Positions 7,258 through 14,124 of a stretch of 25,767 nt of DNA are shown one piece after another. Each line of letters begins with the position of its first letter. Positions within the stretch are counted from its first letter, which is position 1. A model generated the notes under the pieces. It was not told where the DNA came from, did not search any database, and saw only the letters and a program-made list of their open reading frames with translations. The translations under genes and the position numbers were made by a program. The stretch comes from CAZXCK01 sp964639225 (GTDB taxonomy: Bacteria > Chloroflexota > Anaerolineae > Aggregatilineales > Phototrophicaceae): NCBI GenBank assembly GCA_964639225.1, contig CAZXCK010000056.1, positions 1 to 25,767 of the forward strand. Direction: 5' to 3'.

Positions 7258-7296
7258 GGCGGGTGTTGTACGCCTGAAAAACTGCAAATCAATTGC

Positions 7297-7325
7297 TTGA
7301 CAAAAAATGAGAAACCGGTTACAGT
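7297..7325 (+). promoter_or_regulatory. Promoter of the LacI-family gene
   Basis: A perfect TTGACA at 7297-7302 is followed after 17 bases by TACAGT at 7320-7325. The spacer and -10 box carry the first operator-like palindrome, consistent with negative autoregulation. Confidence 0.6.
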
Positions 7326-7343
7326 GATTGAAACTGGTTCCAA
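7311..7343. promoter_or_regulatory. Two LacI-type operator sites upstream of the repressor gene
   Basis: Site 1, GAAACCGGTTAC (7311-7322), and site 2, TTGAAACTGGTTCCAA (7328-7343), are imperfect palindromes with CpG- or TpG-like centres, 19 bases apart centre to centre. Both match the perfect copy TGAAACCGGTTTCA upstream of the transporter operon (8511-8524). Site 1 overlaps the -10 element and site 2 the likely transcription start. Confidence 0.65.
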
Positions 7344-7361
7344 TATTCTCTAATCAATTTG

Positions 7362-8375
7362 ATGAGCACGAAAAATACGTTAAACATTAAAAGAATAGCG
7401 GAACTCGCGGGTGTGTCGAAAGCGACGGTTTCGCGCGTACTGAACGACTACCCGCACATTCGGCCTGAACTGCGCGACCGCGTGCTGCGGGTGGTACGCG
7501 AGACCGGCTACGAGCGTAATCCAGTGGCGCGTATGCTGACGGCAAACCGGTCGAATATGATTGGTCTGATTATTCCTACGGGTGCCAGATATGTCTTCTC
7601 TGACCCGTATTTCCCCAAGCTGACTGAAGGTATCTCCCGCGCGGCCAACCAGCACAAGCTGACGTTATCGCTCTTCCTGTTTCACTCCAAGGATGATGGT
7701 GTCGATACCATCCGCAGTGTCATCGCCAATGGGATGTTCGATGGCTTTGTGGTGACCGGGCATCGTATTGACGACCAGATTCTGCCTTTGCTGATCGAAC
7801 ACAGGATCCGCTTTGTCATGGTCGGGCGTTCTGTCTACAACCAGGATATTCACTATATCGACGTCGATAACCAGGCTGGTGGCAGAATGGCCACCGAATA
7901 CCTGATCGAGCGTGGCTATCGCCGCATTGCCATCATCACCTGCGATCACAACATCGCGGCCATCGATCGCTTCGAGGGTTACCGGCAGGCTCTGCAGGCG
8001 CATGGCATTGCCTATGATCCGGCGCTGGTGGCCTACGGCGACTTTTCGATGGACAGCGGCGCGCAGGGAATGGCGTCCCTGCTGCCCCAGCGACCGGACG
8101 CGGTTTTCGTCGCTTCAGATATGATGGCGCTGGGCGCTTTGCGTATGCTGAGAGAGCGTCAGGTGCGTGTGCCGGAAGATATCGGCATCGTCGGTTTCGA
8201 TGACTTTCCGCCGGCCATACAGGCCGATCCGCAGCTAACAACCATCAAGCAGCCCACTAACCAGCAGGGCGCGCTGGCGGTGGAAACCATGCTGCAAATC
8301 ATCGAAAACCCGGAGCGCCCGCCGCGCCAGGTCGCATTACCTGTTGAGTTAGTTGTCCGTGCCAGCACCCGCTAG
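7362..8375 (+). CDS. LacI-family transcriptional repressor of the beta-glucan locus
   Basis: 337 residues. The N-terminal helix-turn-helix (about residues 9-30, IKRIAELAGVSKATVSRVLN) is classic LacI family, followed by the hinge helix region (NPVARMLTANRS) and a periplasmic-binding-protein-like sensor domain with GLIIP, DVDNQAGGRMATEYLIERGY and IGIVGFDDFPP motifs. ATG 7362 is preferred over the in-frame TTG at 7359; the ribosome binding site is poor, and the leader is probably only about 30 bases. Matching palindromes lie at its own promoter and before the sugar transporter genes, so it likely represses both until an inducer binds. The inducer is inferred to be a cello-oligosaccharide or related beta-glucoside because all downstream enzymes are GH3/GH9. 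Cytoplasmic, probably dimeric. Confidence 0.92.
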   Translation: MSTKNTLNIKRIAELAGVSKATVSRVLNDYPHIRPELRDRVLRVVRETGYERNPVARMLTANRSNMIGLIIPTGARYVFSDPYFPKLTEGISRAANQHKLTLSLFLFHSKDDGVDTIRSVIANGMFDGFVVTGHRIDDQILPLLIEHRIRFVMVGRSVYNQDIHYIDVDNQAGGRMATEYLIERGYRRIAIITCDHNIAAIDRFEGYRQALQAHGIAYDPALVAYGDFSMDSGAQGMASLLPQRPDAVFVASDMMALGALRMLRERQVRVPEDIGIVGFDDFPPAIQADPQLTTIKQPTNQQGALAVETMLQIIENPERPPRQVALPVELVVRASTR

Positions 8376-8417
8376 CATGGTTCAATTATGTGTTTATCTG
8401 CTCGGTGTTCGTTCAAT

Positions 8418-8501
8418 AAAGGAGGTGAATCGCGTATTCTGAAAATAACAGGAGCCTGTTTCACCACCGGGGTGAAAGCCAGCCCAGAAGATGGCTTTTT
8501 T
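8418..8501 (+). ncRNA. Candidate structured leader RNA ending in a terminator
   Basis: Downstream of lacI, AAAGGAGGTGAA (8418-8429) is followed by four potential hairpins: GAAT/ATTC (8427-8430, 8436-8439), AACAGG/CCTGTT (8447-8452, 8455-8460), TTTCACC/GGTGAAA (8459-8465, 8471-8477) and the terminator AAAGCCA/TGGCTTT with six T (8475-8501). TTCACC (8460-8465) can pair either with GGTGAA at 8471-8476 or with the earlier GGTGAA at 8424-8429. The strong AGGAGG lacks a normal start codon at the right distance. It may be a regulatory leader or only the lacI 3' end. No known riboswitch class was recognised. Confidence 0.35.
8475..8501 (+). terminator. Rho-independent terminator between lacI and the transporter operon
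   Basis: AAAGCCA (8475-8481) pairs with TGGCTTT (8492-8498) across a ten-base loop, and the T-run spans 8496-8501. It would stop lacI transcripts before the operator and transporter promoter. Confidence 0.65.
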
Positions 8502-8510
8502 ACCTGGTAT

Positions 8511-8524
8511 TGAAACCGGTTTCA
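8511..8524. promoter_or_regulatory. Perfect LacI-type operator before the sugar transporter operon
   Basis: TGAAACCGGTTTCA is a perfect 14-base palindrome with the central CG typical of LacI-family sites. It lies 47 bases before the binding-protein gene. A weak promoter, TTTACC (8499-8504) with TCATAA (8522-8527) at 17 bases, would be covered by it. Confidence 0.8.
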
Positions 8525-8570
8525 TAAAAAGCGTTCACATCTAAAACAACAAAAGCAGGAGAAGAAAAAA

Positions 8571-9950
8571 ATGTCACGCAACAAAATGTTCACAATGTTT
8601 ATTATTATGGGGCTGTTACTCGTCCTTTCGGTCGGCATGGTCGGCGCGCAGGAACGGGTACAGATACGCTGGTTTGTTGGCCTGGGTGCGGGCACGGATG
8701 CGCCGCAGATCGAGGCCCAGGAAGCCGTTGTCGCCGAATTCAACGCTTCGCAGGATCGCATCGAACTGGTCCTCGAAATTGTGGACAACGATCAGGCCTA
8801 CGGCATCCTCAGCACGCAGATCGCGGCAGGCAACGCGCCGGACATCGTCGGGCCGGTTGGTATTCGTGGCCGCGACAACTTCCCCGGCGCATGGCTGGAC
8901 CTGAGTGAGCTGATCGAAGCCAGCGAGTACGATCTCAGTGACTTCGACGAGGCACTGGTTGACTTCTACAAAATCGAAGGCGAAGGCCAGATCGGTCTGC
9001 CGTTTGCGATCTTCCCGTCGTTCCTGATTTACAACGTTGACCTGTTCGACGAGGCCGGTATCCCCTACCCGCCACGTGATTATGGCGACCCCTATGTGGA
9101 CTGGAACGGCGAAGAGCGCGAGTGGAATATGGACACCCTGCGCGAAGTGGCCATGATTATGACGGTCGACTCCCAGGGTAACGACGCCACCATGGACGAG
9201 TTCAACCCGGATGACATCGTCCAGTTCGGTTTTGGCCCACAGTATACCGACATTCGCGGTCGCCTGACGCTGTTCGGCGCTGGCAACTTCATCGACGAAG
9301 ACGGCAACGCGATTGTACCCGATAACTGGATGGAAGGTCTGGACTGGTACCAGCGCGCCATGTGGGAAGATTACTTCGTCCCCAACGCCGTCTATGGCGG
9401 CGCGGACTTCATGGGCGCTGGCAACTGGTTTGAGGGCGGCAACCTGGCGATGGTTTACATTCACCTGTGGTACCTGCCGTGCTGTACCTGGGGCCTGGAT
9501 AACGTTGAGTATCAACTGGCGCCGGTTCCCAGCTACAACGGCGTGACCACCGCCAAGATGCACGGTGACACCTTCAGCATTATGAACACGACCGAGCACC
9601 CAGAAGAAGCGTTTGAAGTTCTGAGCTACCTGGTCGGCGAAAAGGCGGAAGAACTGGCCACACTCTACGGCGGTATGCCTGCTCGCCTGAGCCTGCAGGA
9701 AGCCTACTTTGAGACAGTGGGCCAGAATCCGCCGCTTGAGGGGCGTGACCTGTACTGGGACCTCGTGGTGTCTGGCATGGCCTACCCCGACAACCCCAGC
9801 CACGAAGGCGGCCTGCCGCTGCTGGCTGAGTCCGAAGACGTTTACAACACCTGGGCCGCCCAGATCGACAACGATCCTGACTTCGATCTCGAAGCGAGCA
9901 TCCCCGGCTTCCTGAGCGAACTGCAAGCCATCTTCGACAGAGCGAGCTAA
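8571..9950 (+). CDS. Sugar ABC transporter substrate-binding protein
   Basis: 459 residues. The N-terminus (MSRNKMFTMFIIMGLLLVLS, then VGMVGAQ) is a signal peptide; there is no lipobox Cys, so the protein is secreted or held by other means rather than as a lipoprotein. The mature part has family 1 extracellular solute-binding features: AQEAVVAEFNASQDRIELVL near the start, AAGNAPDIVGP, LPFAIFPSFLIYNVDLFDEA, and the C-terminal MNTTEHPEEAFEVLSYLVG. AGGAG at about 8556-8560 precedes ATG 8571. It is the first gene of the operon, under the palindromic operator, and is followed by two permeases and GH3/GH9 enzymes, which points to oligosaccharides of glucose with beta linkages as ligand (inference). 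It ends before a stable hairpin that may let it be expressed above the permeases. Confidence 0.92.
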   Translation: MSRNKMFTMFIIMGLLLVLSVGMVGAQERVQIRWFVGLGAGTDAPQIEAQEAVVAEFNASQDRIELVLEIVDNDQAYGILSTQIAAGNAPDIVGPVGIRGRDNFPGAWLDLSELIEASEYDLSDFDEALVDFYKIEGEGQIGLPFAIFPSFLIYNVDLFDEAGIPYPPRDYGDPYVDWNGEEREWNMDTLREVAMIMTVDSQGNDATMDEFNPDDIVQFGFGPQYTDIRGRLTLFGAGNFIDEDGNAIVPDNWMEGLDWYQRAMWEDYFVPNAVYGGADFMGAGNWFEGGNLAMVYIHLWYLPCCTWGLDNVEYQLAPVPSYNGVTTAKMHGDTFSIMNTTEHPEEAFEVLSYLVGEKAEELATLYGGMPARLSLQEAYFETVGQNPPLEGRDLYWDLVVSGMAYPDNPSHEGGLPLLAESEDVYNTWAAQIDNDPDFDLEASIPGFLSELQAIFDRAS

Positions 9951-9970
9951 CCAGTCCGTTTTCTCCGCAT

Positions 9971-9999
9971 GCGGGCCATCACCGCCGGTGGTGGCCCGC
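9971..9999 (+). terminator. Stable hairpin between binding protein and permease genes
   Basis: GCGGGCCATCACC (9971-9983) pairs with GGTGGTGGCCCGC (9987-9999), 13 pairs with one G-T and a GCC loop. No T-run follows, so it is more likely a partial terminator or 3'-end stabiliser that raises binding-protein mRNA over permease mRNA. Confidence 0.6.
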
Positions 10000-10038
10000 A
10001 GCTCATTCATGTCAGTGATGTAATTGGAGTGGTGCTTT

Positions 10039-11031
10039 ATGGATATGGTATCCGCCCTGTCTGAGGCAAGGAGCGATCGATTTCGACTGAGGTGGGGGAG
10101 CATGTCACCTGCTCGCCGCCGCGAAGCGTTGTACGGCCTGTTCTTCATCAGCCCCTGGCTCATCGGCTTTCTGCTCTTCTATGTGTTCCCGATGGTCGCA
10201 TCCGCTGTTTTTTCCTTAATGGATTTCCAGTTGGCAAACCCGGATGAAGCGGCATTCATCGGCCTGCAGAACTGGACGCGCCTGCTGAGCGACGGCACGC
10301 TGCATCTGGCGCTGCAGGTTACATTCGCGTTCGCTTTGATTACGCTGCCCATTGGCATGATCTCCGCGTTTTTGCTGGCGGTTCTGCTGAATTCCAAGAA
10401 TCTGATCGGGCGCGATCTGCTGCGGGTGTTGTTCTACGCGCCCACCATGATTCCGCTGATCGCCGCTGTTCTGATCTGGTCGCAGGTGCTCAACCCCAGC
10501 GATGGCTGGGTCAACCGGTTGATCGAGTCCGTCGGTTATGACATGAGCGGCGGCGGCAGGCTGCGCTGGCTGAACGACCCGGCCCGCCCGGCTCTGGTAT
10601 GGATCGCTTACACGTTCATCGGGCTGTGGGGCATCGGCAATGCTATGCTGATTAATCTGGCGGCGTTGCAGGGCGTGCCTTCCGATCTGTATGATGCGGC
10701 CTGGGTCGATGGCGCTGGCTGGCTGCGCCGGCTGACGAACATCACCATCCCGATGGTTTCGCCTGTCATTTTCTTCAATCTCGTCCTCAGCGTGATTGGA
10801 CTGATGCAGTACTTCATTGTGCCCTGGGTACTGAACGGTGGCAGCGGCGACCCGCAGGGTTATACCACTTTTTACATGGTCCACTTCTTTAAGCAGGGTT
10901 TCGTTTTTCAGAATATGGGTTATGGCGCCACACTCGCCTGGCTGATGTTCTTCATCGCGCTGGGCATTACACTGATCCTGTTCCGGACTGCGCGCTACTG
11001 GGTGTATTATTCTGGGGAGATTGAGTCATGA
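10039..11031 (+). CDS. Sugar ABC transporter permease 1 (MalF/UgpA-like)
   Basis: 330 residues with six predicted membrane helices; the first starts near residue 32 (LYGLFFISPWLIGFLLFYVF). The EAA-type loop that contacts the ATPase is DAAWVDGAGWLRRLTNITIP, around residue 220, with the conserved Gly. ATG 10039 is preferred over the TTG at 10024, since TGGAG at about 10025-10029 serves it as ribosome binding site. The stop overlaps the start of the second permease by four bases (ATGA), so the two are coupled. It forms the membrane channel with the next gene product. No ATPase gene is found in the window, so a shared MsiK/MalK-type ATPase encoded elsewhere is likely. Confidence 0.93.
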   Translation: MDMVSALSEARSDRFRLRWGSMSPARRREALYGLFFISPWLIGFLLFYVFPMVASAVFSLMDFQLANPDEAAFIGLQNWTRLLSDGTLHLALQVTFAFALITLPIGMISAFLLAVLLNSKNLIGRDLLRVLFYAPTMIPLIAAVLIWSQVLNPSDGWVNRLIESVGYDMSGGGRLRWLNDPARPALVWIAYTFIGLWGIGNAMLINLAALQGVPSDLYDAAWVDGAGWLRRLTNITIPMVSPVIFFNLVLSVIGLMQYFIVPWVLNGGSGDPQGYTTFYMVHFFKQGFVFQNMGYGATLAWLMFFIALGITLILFRTARYWVYYSGEIES

Positions 11032-12137
11032 CAGCCATCGCACCAGGACAGGCGAATGTCGTCGCGCCGCAGGCAGGCAAACGCATTGATTACCAGAAAC
11101 AGGCGCAGCGCCAGGATGTGATCATCGCGCTGATGGTGACCGGCCTCGCCGTGTTCATTCTGGCCTTGTATCTGATGCCGCTGGGCTACGCGCTGGTGAC
11201 ATCGCTCAAGAGCAAGGCGCAGACTTCGGCAGTCGGCGCGCCCATTCTGCCGTCGATGCCGCGCCAGTACGAATACGAGGGCCAGGTTTACGATATACTC
11301 CGTGTGCCGCAGGCCGATGGCAGCGAGGCAGAATGGGCGCTGGTCCAGGGGCGGCGGCGGGGTGTCAGCGATTTTATCGACCCTGACAACCCGGAAGCGG
11401 GCATCATCGAGTGGGAAGGCAACTGGCGCACCCTGCCCAAAGTGTGGGAACCCAACTTCCAGTGGAGCAATTACCCGGATGCGTGGAACTTCATCAGTTT
11501 TGCGCGCCTGCTGGGCAACACGCTGATGTACGCGATGGTGACGATGGTGGGTATGGTCACGGCTTCAGCGATGACCGCCTATGGCTTCGCCCGTTTTCGT
11601 TTTCCGGGGCGGAATATCCTGTTTATTCTGGTGATTTCGACGCTGGTTTTGCCGCCACAGGTGACTGACCTGCCTCGCTACGCCTTTTTTGTCAATGTGC
11701 TGGATTGGGGCGGCACCTGGTGGCCGCTGATTGTGCCCGCCTTTTTCGGACATGCTTATCATGTGTTCCTGCTGCGGCAGTACTTCCTGACGATCCCGCG
11801 TGAGATGGAAGAAGCGGCGGCCATCGACGGAGCCGGTCCCATTATGACATTCCTGCGCGTCATTGTGCCGCAGTCGGTACCGGCGCTAACCGCCTCGGCC
11901 CTGTTCCACTTCTTTTACGCCTGGAATGACTACTTCGGACCGCTGATCTACCTGGCGGGCAATCGCCAGGCGCAGCCGATCAGCATCGGACTGTCGGAGT
12001 TTAACGGTCTGTACAGCAGCGAACCGCAGCTTATTCTGGCCGCTTCGATCATCACGATTATTCTGCCGCTGGCTATCTTCTTCCTGGCCCAGCGAATCTT
12101 TATCCAGGGCATCGTGATTACGGGCGTCGATAAGTAG
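11028..12137 (+). CDS. Sugar ABC transporter permease 2 (MalG-like) with an extra extracytoplasmic insert
   Basis: 369 residues, longer than the usual 270-300 for MalG-like permeases. Helix 1 is about residues 31-53. The EAA loop EEAAAIDGAGPIMTFLRVIV begins near residue 261 with the canonical Glu-Ala-Ala and Gly. The extra length is mostly an insert at about residues 76-143, between helix 1 and the N-Y-P-D-A-W segment, rich in acidic and aromatic residues (YEYEGQVYDILRVPQ, FIDPDNPEAGIIEWEG). This should lie outside the membrane and may contact the binding protein. The start overlaps the previous stop. It pairs with permease 1 for uptake of glucose oligosaccharides (substrate inferred from neighbours). 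Confidence 0.92.
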   Translation: MTAIAPGQANVVAPQAGKRIDYQKQAQRQDVIIALMVTGLAVFILALYLMPLGYALVTSLKSKAQTSAVGAPILPSMPRQYEYEGQVYDILRVPQADGSEAEWALVQGRRRGVSDFIDPDNPEAGIIEWEGNWRTLPKVWEPNFQWSNYPDAWNFISFARLLGNTLMYAMVTMVGMVTASAMTAYGFARFRFPGRNILFILVISTLVLPPQVTDLPRYAFFVNVLDWGGTWWPLIVPAFFGHAYHVFLLRQYFLTIPREMEEAAAIDGAGPIMTFLRVIVPQSVPALTASALFHFFYAWNDYFGPLIYLAGNRQAQPISIGLSEFNGLYSSEPQLILAASIITIILPLAIFFLAQRIFIQGIVITGVDK

Positions 12138-12183
12138 CGGCAGGGCTTCGCGGATACAACTGGCTCAGTTTGTGAGGACCGGG

Positions 12184-12198
12184 GGCACCGGTGGTGCC
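12184..12198 (+). other. Short hairpin between permease and GH3 genes
   Basis: GGCACC-GGT-GGTGCC forms six G/C-rich pairs with a three-base loop, 46 bases after the permease stop. There is no T-run. It could tune read-through into the GH3 gene. Confidence 0.4.
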
Positions 12199-12243
12199 TA
12201 CCCTGGTATGATTTCGCCTAAAATCAACCGAAAGCAAGACACC

Positions 12244-14043
12244 ATGCAACAGGTACAACAAGCGGTTTACAAAGATAAAACTCAATCCATCGAGGCGCGC
12301 GTCGACGATCTGCTCGATCAGATGACCCTCGCGGAGAAGATCGGGCAGATGACACAGGTCGAGAAGGACAGCATCCCGCCCGAAGATGTCACCAGCTACT
12401 GCATCGGCTCAGTTCTGAGCGGTGGCGGCGGCAACCCGGACCCCAACAACCTGGGTATCTGGCGCCGGATGGTTCAGTCCTATATGGAAGCCGCCCTCAA
12501 GACCCGGCTGGCCATTCCCCTGATCTACGGCGTGGATGCGGTACACGGCCACAATAATGTGGTCGGCGCGACGATCTTCCCGCACAACGTCGGCCTGGGG
12601 GCTACCCGCGATGCCGACCTCGTCGAGCGCGTGGCGCGGGCCACCGCCAGCGAAGTCCTGGCGACTAATGTCCACTGGAATTTTGCCCCGGCAGTGAGCG
12701 TCCCGCAGGATATCCGCTGGGGGCGCACTTACGAGGGGTTCAGTGAAAACACGGGGCTCGTCGGCGAGCTGGGCGTGGCCTATGTGCGCGGCCTGCAGAC
12801 GAAATTCGACAACGGCGACTGGGTGCTGGCGTCCGTCAAGCATTTTGCCGGCGATGGCGGCACCGAGTGGAATTCGCGTGTCAGTGACCTGTCCACGTCA
12901 ACCGGGCGCAACTGGCAGGCGGCTAATCTCAACTGGCGCATCGACCAGGGCGACTGCGGCGTGGATGAAGCCACGCTGCGCCGCGTCCACCTGGCGCCAT
13001 ATAAACAGGCCATCGACGCCGGTGCCGAAAACGTCATGGTTTCCTTCTCCAGTTGGAACGGCCTGAAGATGCACGCCCACGAATACCTGCTGACCCAGGT
13101 TCTCAAAGGCGAATGGGGATTCGAGGGCTTCCTGGTATCCGACTGGATGGCACTCAGCCAGCTCGCAGCCGATGACTATCAGGCAGTCGTCGTGAGCATC
13201 AACGCCGGCCTGGATATGATTATGGTGCCCTATGATTACAAGACCTTCATCGGCAATCTGACGCTGGCGGTGGAAAAGGGCGATGTCTCGATGGCGCGCA
13301 TTGATGACGCCGTCCGGCGCATTCTGCGCGCCAAGTTCCTGCTGGGCCTGTTCGAGAAGTCGCTGACCGACGACAGCTATCTGGCCGATTTTGGCGGCGA
13401 GGCGCATCGTGCGCTGGCCCGCGAAGCCGTGCAGAAATCGCTGGTCCTGCTGAAGCACAACCACAACGCGCTGCCGCTGGCCAGCGGCGACAGGCTGGCG
13501 GTCGCCGGGCGGGGGGCCGATGACATCGGCCTGGCCTGCGGCGGCTGGACGATCACCTGGCAGGGTTCGGCGGGTCCGATTACGGACGGTTCCACGCTGC
13601 TGGACGGACTCCGGGCGCGGACGGATGTCGTTTACAGCCCGGACGGTACATTCTCTGAACGGGTGAAAACGGCTGTCGTCGTCATCGCCGAACCGCCTAC
13701 CGCCGAAGGCGAGGGCGACCAGGAAGACCTCACCATCTCGCCAGAGGACACGGCCCTCATCGAGCGGGTGCGCGCCCAGTGCGAGCGGCTTATCCTGGTG
13801 GTGTATTCCGGGCGTCCGGTGATCATCACGCATGTCGCCGAGCAGTGCGACGCCATCGTGGCGGCCTGGCTGCCCGGCAGCGAAGCCAACGCCATCGCCG
13901 ATGTCCTCTATGGCGACGTGCCCTTTACGGGCAGGCTGCCGTATACCTGGATCAGAACCATGGATCAGTTACCGCTGCGCCAGCTAGAGGCCAGCGGCGA
14001 CGGTCCGCTGTGGGCTTTCGGGCACGGCCTGACACTCGAATAA
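12244..14043 (+). CDS. Cytoplasmic GH3 beta-glucosidase / exo-beta-glucanase
   Basis: 599 residues with no signal peptide, so intracellular. It hydrolyses terminal beta-linked glucose from imported oligosaccharides (role inferred from family and operon). The N-terminal TIM-barrel domain carries IPLIYGVDAVHGHNN, RWGRTYEGFSE, SVKHFAGDGGT and GFLVSDWMAL, with Asp300 in SDW as nucleophile. The C-terminal alpha/beta sandwich carries AEPPTAEGEGD, where Glu488 matches the acid/base Glu of barley ExoI-type enzymes. Two domains without a fibronectin-like tail is normal for this subgroup. ATG 12244 is chosen because homology begins soon after (IEARVDDLLDQMTLAEKIGQ); in-frame starts at 12172 and 12208 are possible, and no strong ribosome binding site decides. 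It is closely related to the GH3 module of the next gene. Confidence 0.93.
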   Translation: MQQVQQAVYKDKTQSIEARVDDLLDQMTLAEKIGQMTQVEKDSIPPEDVTSYCIGSVLSGGGGNPDPNNLGIWRRMVQSYMEAALKTRLAIPLIYGVDAVHGHNNVVGATIFPHNVGLGATRDADLVERVARATASEVLATNVHWNFAPAVSVPQDIRWGRTYEGFSENTGLVGELGVAYVRGLQTKFDNGDWVLASVKHFAGDGGTEWNSRVSDLSTSTGRNWQAANLNWRIDQGDCGVDEATLRRVHLAPYKQAIDAGAENVMVSFSSWNGLKMHAHEYLLTQVLKGEWGFEGFLVSDWMALSQLAADDYQAVVVSINAGLDMIMVPYDYKTFIGNLTLAVEKGDVSMARIDDAVRRILRAKFLLGLFEKSLTDDSYLADFGGEAHRALAREAVQKSLVLLKHNHNALPLASGDRLAVAGRGADDIGLACGGWTITWQGSAGPITDGSTLLDGLRARTDVVYSPDGTFSERVKTAVVVIAEPPTAEGEGDQEDLTISPEDTALIERVRAQCERLILVVYSGRPVIITHVAEQCDAIVAAWLPGSEANAIADVLYGDVPFTGRLPYTWIRTMDQLPLRQLEASGDGPLWAFGHGLTLE

Positions 14044-14055
14044 CGGCTCTTTTCG

Positions 14056-14086
14056 GGGGGATGTCGCCAGATGGGCGGCATCCCCC
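14056..14086 (+). terminator. Strong hairpin between the two glycosidase genes
   Basis: GGGGGATGTCGCC (14056-14068) pairs with GGCGGCATCCCCC (14074-14086), 13 pairs with one T-G, loop AGATG, followed by TATGTTTT. It probably terminates or attenuates the operon 12 bases after the first GH3 gene. Confidence 0.65.
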
Positions 14087-14124
14087 TATGTTTTCGTCAA
14101 TCAGAAATGCAGGGAATTACGATC

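Larger units (their letters stand above)
6988..7296. other. Gene-free stretch between tRNA-Val and the lacI promoter
   Basis: No credible gene is seen. Frames open here translate to Arg/Pro/Thr-rich shadows. The stretch holds the three GTGCTG repeats (7000-7054) and a long palindrome (7224-7257); the rest shows no structure I can name. Confidence 0.6.

Noticed and set aside
7128..7353. Small open frames between tRNA-Val and lacI
   Set aside because: Both strands give Arg/Pro/Thr-rich translations overlapping the palindrome and the lacI promoter, with no ribosome binding site.
8418..8501. Known riboswitch classes (guanidine, fluoride, glycine, TPP, THF, cobalamin)
   Set aside because: Key conserved core sequences of these classes, as I remember them, are absent, so only an unnamed structured leader is proposed.
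8616..10163. Long minus-strand open frame (515 codons) opposite the binding protein
   Set aside because: It is a shadow of the real gene caused by GC-rich codon use: no signal, no ribosome binding site, no family pattern.
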